From Strigamia acuminata (taxonomy: Eukaryota > Arthropoda > Chilopoda > Geophilomorpha > Linotaeniidae), in contig OX442314.1 of NCBI GenBank assembly GCA_949358305.1, positions 51,654,581 through 51,718,580 on the forward strand: a DNA stretch of 64,000 bases, written 5' to 3'. This document shows positions 1 through 8,171 of this stretch, in pieces. The position numbers and the translations under genes are program-made. The notes under the pieces were generated by a model. That model saw only the letters and a program-made list of their open reading frames with translations, did no database searches and had not been told where the DNA came from. Each line of letters begins with the position of its first letter. The first letter of the stretch is position 1.

Positions 1-490
1 CGTGTGGCCACAAACTTTAAACCACGGAATCACGACCGTATTCAGCATTTCGTCACAAACAGTAACGGCTAAATCGGACCGTGTGTCAGTGATAATTACG
101 CAATAAATCCTTATGCAACTTACCTAGTTTATCAAAATAAGCGAATATTTGCACCGAGTTTTTTATTTGAACGTCGTCCATTTTGCAGCATCATTATTGA
201 ACGTTTAATTATATTGCCACCAGGTTTGCCACAGTGGCTCCATCTGTTGACTAAATGCAAAATTTCTTTACAGTTTCATTTGTTGAAAATAAATAAATAA
301 ATAAATAAATAAATAAACTTAAATTTAAGCTGGAATTTCTAAGGGGCAGAATTTTCAAAGGTGAATAAATAAATAAATAATGTACAGAGGATTAAATATT
401 GATTTCAGACAAAATTCATAAAATATGTTCGTTCAGACTTTTTATTTTTGAATACAAACAAACACGGCCACTGTCAACTCTTACTTGTTA
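1..490. other. 3' flank of the F-box-like gene, no ORF
   Basis: AT-rich sequence with no coding potential. On the minus strand this is the original 3' end of the F-box-like gene now separated by element A: the TAA at 488-490 (read on minus) was its stop codon, and AATAAA lies on the minus strand near 440-447. Two short (AAAT)n runs occur at 287-317 and 364-381. Confidence 0.6.
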
Positions 491-495
491 GTCGC
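491..495. repeat. Target-site duplication of element A (left copy)
   Basis: GTCGC directly before the TGTAAAG left LTR end; the same GTCGC follows the other LTR at 5236-5240. A perfect 5-bp duplication is the expected integration footprint of a Ty3/gypsy integrase. Confidence 0.93.
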
Positions 496-624
496 TGTAA
501 AGTCGGAAAGATGTACACGGTTTGGTGGTTAAAACCCAACTGACTCTTTATTCTTAATGCCCACGTGGCCTGCGCCCAGCGCCCTCCAGTGGACATTCTC
601 CTAACTATTTACATGAACATTACA
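496..624 (-). repeat. Element A 3' LTR (129 bp)
   Basis: Starts TGTAA and ends TTACA, the TG...CA ends expected of an LTR. On minus it carries AATAAA (552-547), so the polyadenylation signal sits in the LTR. At 129 bp it is very short for a gypsy element. No mismatch to the other LTR was seen. Confidence 0.93.
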
Positions 625-779
625 TCCCTTCCACCATGCGGGAATTTCAAATCAAAACAAAACTAAGTCAAAATCGAAAAACAAAACACCAATCAAATTC
701 ATAAACATCAATCAAATTCATAAACACAAAATCTCAATTTGTCACAATAAAGTCATTTCACCACAAAATCTCCAAAGTC

Positions 780-3700
780 TCAATGTTTCACGTAGTCACC
801 ATGCCGCTTAGGCGGTTGTCCCTTGTTTGCTCTAGCTGAACGTCGGGGCTCCTTTGGCGGGTCCTTTCCCCCCGGGTCAGGCACCGTCGCCCTCGCTGGA
901 ACTGGTATAGCCACTCTCACCGGAAGCCCTTCTTCTTGCTCCCGTGCAGGCTCTGTCTGCGTGTCCGCCCTCTCTGTGACCTCTCCGTCCTCTCGTTCTC
1001 TCGCCAGCGGATCCTCAATCGTTCCTTCCTCCTCCCCCTCTTGCTGCTCTCCAATTCCCTTGAAATGGGACGCGTTTCTCACTATTATTTGCTGGCCCCT
1101 TGTGGCCGCAATCCTTGATCCCTCCACTGACGACACGACGAATGGCATCGGGTCGTATGGAGTCGTCAACTTGGTTATTTTTCGTCTTTTAACGAGAACC
1201 CGATCTCCCGGCTTCAACCCATGCTCTCGAACATGCCGCGTTTGGTCCGCCCTGACCTTCATCTGTTCCTTTCGCTCCCCATCACGCCGCCTCACGTCCA
1301 CATCGGTCGCGTCCGCGAAGATCTGCGGCAACCTCGTCCTTATGGTTCGTCCGCACAGCAATTCCGCCGGAGACACCCCGGTAGTTGAGTGGGGCGTCGC
1401 TCTGTAATTGAGGAGAAACTCATGGACCTCCTCCTTCCAGTCCCTTCCTTCGGTCACGGCCGCCAAAATCGCCTTGTTCAGCGTCCTCATTAATCTTTCA
1501 ACTTCGCCGTTGGCCTCGGGCCACAGCGGCGTCACACGTCGGTGTCTAATCCCCATCTCTTGCATGAACAATCCAAATTCTCTCGAAGGGAAAGGTGGCC
1601 CATTGTCGGTCTTTACGACTTCGGGCAAGCCCTGCTCGGAAAACCGTTTCCTCAACACCGAAATCACGCTCGCCCCCAGCGTGGACGCCACAAAATCTAT
1701 CATCGGAAATCGGGAGTACTCGTCGACCAGCACCATTAACATTTTCCCATCGGGGAAAGGTCCCAAAAAATCGAGCGCAAGTTGCTGCCACGGCCGATCG
1801 GGCATCACCGTCATCTGCAACGGAGTTCTCGTTGTCGTCTTCATACTGGCCTGGCACGGAATACAGCCGGCGACGACGCGTTCCACGTGCGCATCCACCC
1901 CCGGGAACCATACTTTCTGTCTCAGTAGGCACTTGGTCTTCACTATGCCTTGATGGCCACGATGGGCCAACTCCACCACTCTTCCCCGTAGGGCCCTCGG
2001 GATCACAATTCTGTCGCCCCGCAACACCATGCCGTTTCCCGCGCAAGACAGTTCGTTCCTCACCATAGCATACGGCTTTACCTGTTCCCTCCTCCAACAT
2101 TTCTCCTGCTCGCCACCCGACAGCCGCAGTGCCTCCCGCAACAACCGCATCTCCGCATCTCCCTCCGATTCCCTAATCACCTCCGCCTGCGTCATCGTCG
2201 CTGGTATCCTCGTTCTCGTCACGAACCTCACGTATCGCTCCACCGTGCCCGACATCTCGTGGCTGACTCTCGACAAGGCACCTGGGTGCCGCGACATGTA
2301 ATCGCTCGGATTCGTATCTCCTCTCGTGTGCCTGACCTCGAATGTATACTGCTGGATCCTTAGGCACAATCTCTCAATGCGCACCGATGGTCGCAACCTT
2401 CTATTGCCAAAAATACCCACCAAAGGTTTATGGTCCGTAAACAACAAGAACGACACGCCGTACAGGTACAAATAAAAATGTTCTACCGCCCACACGGCCG
2501 CCAACGTCTCCTTCTCAATTTGTGAGTATCTCGTCTCGACGTCCGTTAACGCCCTGCTGGCATACGCCACTACCTGCGGCTCCGATTCCCCGGTCTTCAC
2601 CTGAGCCAAAATGGCGCCTAGGCCATACGGTCCCGCGTCTACTGTCAAATGTATTTTCGCATTCATATCATAGTATGCCAACACACTACGGTCGCCTAAC
2701 TGCTCCTTAACGCGGTTCCAGGCCGTCTGATGTTCCTTGCCCCAGGCGAACGTCGACTTCGATCTCTTTGTCAGCTCCCGCAGGGGTTTCAACGTATCCG
2801 CCATGTTCCGGATAAACCTTCCGCAATAAATCACCATTCCAAGTAGGCTCTTTACCTCCGACACCGTCCTCGGGATTTCCATCCTCGTTACTGCCTCCAC
2901 CTTCCGTGGGTCGACAGAGATTCCCCTATGCGAAAAAACGTGTCCGAAAAAAACCAGCTCCGACCTCCGCAATTCGCACTTCGCACCATTCAATGTCAAC
3001 CCCCTCTCACTCAATCGCCGCAGCACCCGATGTAATGTCTCGTCGTGTGCTTTCACCGAACTTCCTACTATGAAAATGTCATCCACTATATTTATGCATT
3101 TTGGTATTCCTTCAATAACCTGTCGTATCTCGTCCTGGAAGACCTCGGACGCTGAGTTCACCCCAAAGAAAAGGCGCTTAAATCGGAATAAACCGATGTG
3201 CGTGGCGAAAACTGTATACTTTCTCGACTCCTTGTCCAGCTCGACCTGGTTGAAGCCATGGACCAGGTCGAGCTTCGAAAAAACCGTCGCGCCCTCAGCC
3301 AACGTGATCAAATCCTCGAGTCGCGGCGATGTGTGTCGTACCCTTTTTATCGCTCTATTCACCTCGCGCGCGTCAACGCATAGTCGGATCGCGTCGGGGT
3401 CGGCGTCCTTCGGTTTATCGACGCAATGGATTGGTGAGACCCACGGAGTGGGCCCCATGTCCTCCGTAATTCGTTCGATAATATCCATGTCGACCATTCG
3501 CTGCAACTCCTTCTCAACCTTCTTCCTGATTTTGAAAGGCAGTGGCCGGTAACGCTGCGCGACCGGTACTACGCCTTCGTCGACGTGCAAATGGACCTGG
3601 CAATCTTTCAACTTGCCTATCCCCTTGAATAGCTCCGGATATTGTCTCTCGATAAGGTCCTCGAATCTATCTCCTTTGATGGCGTTCACAGTTTTCACTA

Positions 3701-4994
3701 TTCCCAAGCGCTCGGCCGTCTCGTAACTCAAGAGGGACTCGCCCGGACGATCCACAACGTACAACCTCGCCTCCACCGTCTTCTTACCATATCCCAAATT
3801 GACATGCATGCGTCCCATCAGTGGCAACGGGGCCTCCGCGCCGTACGTCATCAACCTCGCCGTGCTCTTCTCCAATTGAGGTTTCGCCTTCAACGCCAGG
3901 TAAACTTCCCTACCCAGAACGTCCACCGATGTCCCAGAGTCTATAATAAATTTTATTTCCTCTCCCTTCATCGTCAACAATACCTCCGGCATCTTTTTCT
4001 TACTCTCGACACCAGTCGCGCACATCCCGACCACGAAGATTTCCTCATCATCGTCTTCCTCGAAAAGGCTAAGCCTCTGCACCGGTTCCGGTCGGCTAGT
4101 CCTCTTGGCTCCCCTACAAAATCGCACGAAATGGCCAGTCTTTCCACAACCCCGACAAGCCACATTTTTCGCCGGGCAATCCTGTGGCGTTGGATGCGGC
4201 CAGGCGCGCCCGCAATTAAAGCACTTCCTTCCTCCCTCTCGCGTCGCCTCCACGTTCCTCGCGGCGCCCGTCCCGCCTCGCTCAGTCACCGTCCTTCTAC
4301 GTCCCGGCTTTGTATCGTCCTCCCTTCGACCGACGCTTCCTGTTCGTACCAAATTGACTTCTCCTCCATCCGCCTTCGCCGTCCCCTCCATTTGCTTCGC
4401 CTGCCAATCTGAGGCTTCATAGCCTCTGCCCAAATCCAGAAACTCTTTCAGTGTCGATGTGGCGTCTCGCAACCCCTGGCGTCGTAACTGATCCATCGTA
4501 GTTCCCAAAATTAATTGATGTTTCACCTCTCTGTCTATTGAGTTGAAGTCGCATCCCACCGCCAGATGTCGCAAGCGTACGTGGTATTGATCGATCGTCT
4601 CTCCTTCCTCCTGCCTCGAAATACGGAAATTATAAACACAAAATTCTAAATTTTTGCGCGGAATGAAATAAGTTGTCAACGCGTCTTTAATGTCTGCATA
4701 GCTATCCTGCCCCGTCTTCCGGACCGTCTCGTGAATCGCGTAGACCTCCTCCCCGGCGCAGTGCAATAACGTCGCCATTTTCCTCGTGTCATCGGTGATC
4801 CCTGCCGCTATCATGTAGATCTCAAGACGCCCAATCCATCTCGTCCACCTCTGACTCTGCGTGTTAACGTCCCCATGTACGTCGAAAGGCGAGATCGTTG
4901 CCTGCAGGAAATTTGACGCGCCCGTCGCATTGGGCGCCGCCATTACGACCTTGAGTTCACTAGTCGTCTCCGCCACTTTCTCTGTCTCGCTCAT
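780..4994 (-). CDS. Element A gag-pol polyprotein (single ORF, about 1404 aa)
   Basis: Retrotransposon polyprotein with gag and pol in one frame. The first ATG is at 4994; the frame stays open slightly further upstream. Order seen: gag capsid-like region (to about residue 215), two zinc knuckles (CFNC...H...C and CRGCGKTGHFVRFC, about 260-300), aspartic protease DSGT (about 350), reverse transcriptase with IVDDIF as the Y/FxDD variant (about 635), RNase H (TVDAGPYGLGA), integrase HHCC zinc domain (HRGH...CIPC), and a DDE core with LDFLGPF, KTDNGP and ANGEVERL. No frameshift or stop was seen. Fused gag-pol avoids the recoding used by elements B and D. There is no env. The C-terminus is charged and Pro-rich. 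Start choice is by first ATG and is moderately certain. Confidence 0.94.
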   Translation of the reverse strand: MSETEKVAETTSELKVVMAAPNATGASNFLQATISPFDVHGDVNTQSQRWTRWIGRLEIYMIAAGITDDTRKMATLLHCAGEEVYAIHETVRKTGQDSYADIKDALTTYFIPRKNLEFCVYNFRISRQEEGETIDQYHVRLRHLAVGCDFNSIDREVKHQLILGTTMDQLRRQGLRDATSTLKEFLDLGRGYEASDWQAKQMEGTAKADGGEVNLVRTGSVGRREDDTKPGRRRTVTERGGTGAARNVEATREGGRKCFNCGRAWPHPTPQDCPAKNVACRGCGKTGHFVRFCRGAKRTSRPEPVQRLSLFEEDDDEEIFVVGMCATGVESKKKMPEVLLTMKGEEIKFIIDSGTSVDVLGREVYLALKAKPQLEKSTARLMTYGAEAPLPLMGRMHVNLGYGKKTVEARLYVVDRPGESLLSYETAERLGIVKTVNAIKGDRFEDLIERQYPELFKGIGKLKDCQVHLHVDEGVVPVAQRYRPLPFKIRKKVEKELQRMVDMDIIERITEDMGPTPWVSPIHCVDKPKDADPDAIRLCVDAREVNRAIKRVRHTSPRLEDLITLAEGATVFSKLDLVHGFNQVELDKESRKYTVFATHIGLFRFKRLFFGVNSASEVFQDEIRQVIEGIPKCINIVDDIFIVGSSVKAHDETLHRVLRRLSERGLTLNGAKCELRRSELVFFGHVFSHRGISVDPRKVEAVTRMEIPRTVSEVKSLLGMVIYCGRFIRNMADTLKPLRELTKRSKSTFAWGKEHQTAWNRVKEQLGDRSVLAYYDMNAKIHLTVDAGPYGLGAILAQVKTGESEPQVVAYASRALTDVETRYSQIEKETLAAVWAVEHFYLYLYGVSFLLFTDHKPLVGIFGNRRLRPSVRIERLCLRIQQYTFEVRHTRGDTNPSDYMSRHPGALSRVSHEMSGTVERYVRFVTRTRIPATMTQAEVIRESEGDAEMRLLREALRLSGGEQEKCWRREQVKPYAMVRNELSCAGNGMVLRGDRIVIPRALRGRVVELAHRGHQGIVKTKCLLRQKVWFPGVDAHVERVVAGCIPCQASMKTTTRTPLQMTVMPDRPWQQLALDFLGPFPDGKMLMVLVDEYSRFPMIDFVASTLGASVISVLRKRFSEQGLPEVVKTDNGPPFPSREFGLFMQEMGIRHRRVTPLWPEANGEVERLMRTLNKAILAAVTEGRDWKEEVHEFLLNYRATPHSTTGVSPAELLCGRTIRTRLPQIFADATDVDVRRRDGERKEQMKVRADQTRHVREHGLKPGDRVLVKRRKITKLTTPYDPMPFVVSSVEGSRIAATRGQQIIVRNASHFKGIGEQQEGEEEGTIEDPLAREREDGEVTERADTQTEPAREQEEGLPVRVAIPVPARATVPDPGGKDPPKEPRRSARANKGQPPKRHGDYVKH

Positions 4995-5093
4995 ATTTAT
5001 GTCCACTCACGTTCATTCAGTCCCACACGTTCCGTCGTAATCCACGTTAGTTCACACAATTTGTCCTTTATACACTCACAACTGTCATTATTT

Positions 5094-5105
5094 TCCTCGT
5101 CGCCA
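5094..5105 (-). other. Element A primer binding site, tRNA-Ser(GCU)-like
   Basis: One base inside the 5' LTR, the minus strand reads TGGCGACGAGGA. This is complementary to the 3' end of animal tRNA-Ser(GCU) including CCA, from recalled tRNA sequence. The match runs 12 nt and then diverges. Confidence 0.6.
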
Positions 5106-5106
5106 A

Positions 5107-5235
5107 TGTAAAGTCGGAAAGATGTACACGGTTTGGTGGTTAAAACCCAACTGACTCTTTATTCTTAATGCCCACGTGGCCTGCGCCCAGCGCCCTCCAG
5201 TGGACATTCTCCTAACTATTTACATGAACATTACA
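5107..5235 (-). repeat. Element A 5' LTR (129 bp)
   Basis: Identical by eye to 496-624. Reading on minus, the F-box-like coding frame enters this LTR, uses seven LTR codons and stops at TAG (5214-5212). The LTR AATAAA at 5163-5158 lies about 50 nt beyond that new stop, so the LTR could supply both stop codon and polyadenylation signal to the host transcript. Confidence 0.93.
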
Positions 5236-6248
5236 GTCGCCATCATTACCACCCTCATCAACATTATCTACAAGTGCATCATGGGGCGGTTCGCCAAACA
5301 GTAGCACCAGGAACACACCGTGTTGTTTAGCCATCAGCTGCAGCGCACCAACGTCAAGTCTCGTTTCATCAATTTGAAAAAGCAATATCAACACCCTCAA
5401 AGAATCGATTTTTAACAGATCCTCGATCCCCGAAGGCCCCAACAAGGTGCACCAATCCATTTGCAACCATCTGAGCTTCCGGTCTGGACCGGCAGACCCG
5501 AACAAACGAGGAAGAAAATTAATAGCGGCACGAGCCACCGACGAATGACCGGAATCCGACGGACTTTTCTTCGCCATCACGTCGGCCAACTCGCGCGCAA
5601 TTTTATTACTGAATCCGGAGCAACGGACCAGACTGAGTTTCTCCAAATTGGGACACATGGCCAACAACTCGAACAAATAACCGGAGGTCACCCAACGGTC
5701 GATGGGATCGGACAGGCCAAATTCCTTCAACTTATCGAACCGAATGTCGCGCAAACGAGCTCGATCGAAACTGTCGTTTTCCTCCGCTATGTTCAAGTCC
5801 GAATCGAAACGCATGTCGACCGTCAAGGTGTCTAACTGCTTGAATTTCGTCAAGCTCTGCAGCATTTTTAGAGTGAACATATTCGGAGTGATTACGATTG
5901 TGCTAACTTTAGGACACGCAATGGCGCCCATTTCCAGCTTCTGCTCAATGTCGTCGTCAGGGTGCCACAATCCCAGCGTTTTCAAATTGTTTGGCAGCGG
6001 TGGCGCGCCGGTCGGCAGCAGCGCGTTGAGCCATTTTGAATGGTAAGTGTCCAAATATGTGATCGATTTCATCCTGTTGAATATCAAGAGGTAGCATTCC
6101 ATCGAAAATCTGTCGCTAAGCGCGTCCGTTTGCAAGGTTTTGCAGAGTGTGGAGTTCTGCGAGCAAAGTTTCTGCACGAAATGTTCCGTTGCTAGAAAGG
6201 CCCTGAGCTCGGTGAGTGGCAGCCGAGCGATGTAGGTCGCCGCGTCGT
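5212..6248 (-). CDS. F-box/LRR-like protein, C-terminal exon, 3' end altered by element A
   Basis: Large last exon of a minus-strand gene. The splice acceptor is the TTTAAG ending at 6249. The frame reads DDAATYIARLPLTELRAF and continues into leucine-rich segments (NLKTLGLW, NLEKLSLVRC, LRWLQMDWCTLLG) typical of F-box-associated LRR regions. The last host codon is GAC (5238-5236), inside the target duplication; the element A LTR then adds CNVHVNS and a TAG. In the uninterrupted locus the next codon was TAA (490-488 on minus), so the insertion adds seven residues and replaces the 3' UTR. Upstream exons are probably 6838-7027 and 7088-7358. F-box identity is inferred from the N-terminal segment and LRR pattern; substrate unknown. 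Confidence 0.7.
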
Positions 6249-6837
6249 CTTAAACGAAGTTTAAATAAATATTCAGTAGACGGAGGTTTGGCAAAGTCTG
6301 GCATATATAATTTTGGAAGTGGTGGTGGTCAGCGTATATCCTTCGGATAGTCTTAACACCATCAGATTCTGCGCAAGTAGATAGAATTAGTGGAATTAAA
6401 ACAAATTTTTTGCAAGAACGTCGCGCACAGAAATGGCATACTGTATCCCTATTTTTGAAACTTTTAATATTTGAAATTTCTCAGAAACTATTTCTCACAA
6501 GTAAAAATGGTTTTAGGAGTATTTAAAGGATTGTTAGAGCTATCATTTCGTTAAAAGTTTTTTGGAAAAAAATGAATACTGTAGTTAAAGAGAAAAAAAT
6601 TAAAAACTCCAAAAAGTGACAATTTACAATATTACAATATTTACAATATTACGAAATGTGCATTTTTTTAAGCAATTTTCGTTAGAAAATGCAATTTTTT
6701 GCATAAAAATACACTTATACATAATATTCAGACCAACTTTTAGTAACGTATTAATGTGTTGTATTTTCTGACTAATTTCTTCCCTCTAAACAAATTTCAA
6801 GTCCCATTACTGTGTGCGGACAGTACTCTTTGCCTAC

Positions 6838-7027
6838 TCACTTCCAACTTGTGGCCACAAACGCTAAGCAAAAAATCGAAATCAAAACTTGGACTCATAC
6901 GCAGCAACTCCAGTTCTTCCTGCTCCTCGTGTACAAACAGAGCGACGTCCCACGCACCTGGCTCGCGAACACTGTTGTCCCAAAACTGCGAGTCATTCAA
7001 CTTCCTCAGCATTACGAACATTACGAG
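6838..7027 (-). CDS. F-box-like gene, probable middle exon
   Basis: Minus-strand segment encoding LRKLNDSQFWDNSV...DVALFVHEEQEELELLRMS...CGHKLEV, which resembles the start of an F-box domain region. A strong acceptor (GTTTGATTTAG) ends at 7028. The donor that keeps frame with the next exon is A|GTAGGC at 6838/6837; GTGAGT four bases earlier would break frame. Joining to the upstream exon by the best consensus sites also shifts frame by one, so either a weaker site is used or the gene carries an indel. The following intron (6249-6837) is AT-rich and empty. Confidence 0.5.
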
Positions 7028-7087
7028 CTAAATCAAACAATTTCACATTAATAATTCCAAAAAAATCCATAAATCCGTGACACTCAC

Positions 7088-7358
7088 CTGGTTTATCCAC
7101 GTCTGGACTGGGTTCGTAGGTACCACTCAGAAATCCGAACAGGTTAGGAGGCCAAAGTAAAGAAAAGAAAAAATTCCCAATGTCTCGAATCGCCGCGAAT
7201 TTCCACGTATCCCGCCGGGCTTGCCCATCAATGACTTCGTCGAAGTAATCCATTAATTCCAGCGTGGTACTCACTCGGTCGTCCTCCATTTCTTCAACAG
7301 GACGTTCAATAATACGCCCGAATAGATTTTTAATAGAAATATCCTCTAATGATTGCAT
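7088..7358 (-). CDS. F-box-like gene, probable first exon
   Basis: Begins at an ATG (7358) giving MQSLEDISIKNLFGRI and continues through an acidic and then aromatic segment (FFFSLLWPPNLFGFLSGTY) to a consensus donor CAG|GTGAGT at 7088/7087. Position and strand fit the N-terminus of the same gene. I do not recognise the sequence itself. The phase at this donor (one base left over) does not match the next exon's long frame. Confidence 0.45.
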
Positions 7359-7554
7359 TTTCGACGATATTCCGACGTGAAATTTTGGTCTTGGTCGGGC
7401 AGTTCTGACTTTCAAACAAGAGTTACTGCAGCAACGGGTAAACAAACGTGGAACTGTCGATCAACAATCAACGAAATCTAGCGAAAAGCAATAACATAAT
7501 CTGTAAACAACAATTGTTACTCCTGCGAGAGAAAGGCAATGAGTGCACTTTCGC

Positions 7555-7697
7555 TTACAAAGGATCATACAGGTCCATAAAACTTCCCCAAGATCTTAGG
7601 GCGCGGACGTAATTATCCGATGGGACGCACGTGTTAGCCTTTGCTTCGATGACATCGAGTTGGTCAGCCAAACCGCTGGCTACTTTCGCAGGTGCTC
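7555..7697 (-). pseudogene. Fragment of the small IGxDIRD-repeat gene (copy A)
   Basis: Encodes on minus the C-terminal part seen in full at 14698-15297 (DVIEAKANTCVP, then NYVRALRSWGSFMDL) and ends at TAA (7557-7555). The remainder of the gene is deleted at about 7698, so only the last 45 or so codons remain, next to the original promoter. Confidence 0.7.
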
Positions 7698-7736
7698 GGT
7701 AGTATTGAATGAATTGATTGTTGTCAGCTAATGTGT

Positions 7737-7746
7737 TCTTTATATA
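7737..7746 (-). promoter_or_regulatory. TATA box, minus strand (copy A)
   Basis: Reads TATATAAAGA on minus. The identical element in copy B (15381-15390) lies about 85 bp upstream of the small gene's ATG, consistent with a core promoter. In copy A it faces a gene fragment. Confidence 0.5.
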
Positions 7747-8152
7747 AGCTAAACGTCGATCACGTAGCGTATTTGTGCCGTTTTGGTAACGTTAATTGAA
7801 CGTTTCATGCAAGCGTTTTGCAAGGAAGCCAAACCATGAAAAATCACGTTTCTGTAGTTTAATCGCTCTAAATGCCGACATTTGTATTTTTTTTTACGGT
7901 GCACGACTATGTAAACATCTGGTTTTAATTTAATAGAGTGAAAAAACTTGTAGTCTAACACTTGTAGTTTAGCACTGATGGCTTCGCTGCGATGCACATG
8001 CGATTGGGAAGCAAACCAAGTGAAATGTATGTGAAATCTTGGACAAGGTGTCCAAGGGGAAATCAAATGTAAAAATGTAAATTTTATTATAAAAACATGC
8101 TAAAATCACGAATTTGTGCTTGAATTCCCGTGCTTGTTTGTGGTTGATGTCG

Positions 8153-8160
8153 TATAAATA
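8153..8160 (+). promoter_or_regulatory. TATA-like box, plus strand
   Basis: TATAAATA preceded by GTCG and directly followed by the LRR gene's open frame. It is conserved in copy B at 15808-15815, just before element B. Because only about 15 bp separate it from coding-like sequence, it may mark the junction where the 5' exon of the LRR gene was lost rather than the promoter in use. Confidence 0.35.
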
Positions 8161-8171
8161 ACGACGACGGC

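Larger units (their letters stand above)
496..5235 (-). mobile_element. Element A: intact Ty3/gypsy LTR retrotransposon
   Basis: A complete element on the minus strand: 5' LTR 5107-5235, primer binding site, one fused gag-pol ORF, purine-rich tract (read on minus from 634 to 625), 3' LTR 496-624 and a 5-bp target duplication. The two LTRs look identical over 129 bp and the ORF is uninterrupted, so insertion was recent. It lies in the same orientation as the F-box-like gene it interrupts. Confidence 0.95.
7538..8160. repeat. Segmental duplication, copy A (promoter region)
   Basis: Closely matches 14672-15817 in two stretches (7538-7697 with 14675-14840; 7705-8160 with 15350-15817). Copy A lacks the middle part present in copy B, which contains most of a small gene. 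Both copies end at the same point, GTCGTATAAATA. Shared content: the last exon part of a minus-strand small gene, a minus-strand TATA box and a plus-strand TATA box. Confidence 0.9.

Noticed and set aside
823-4422. Plus-strand ORFs of 60-256 codons opposite element A
   Set aside because: Shadows of the minus-strand gag-pol; no motifs.
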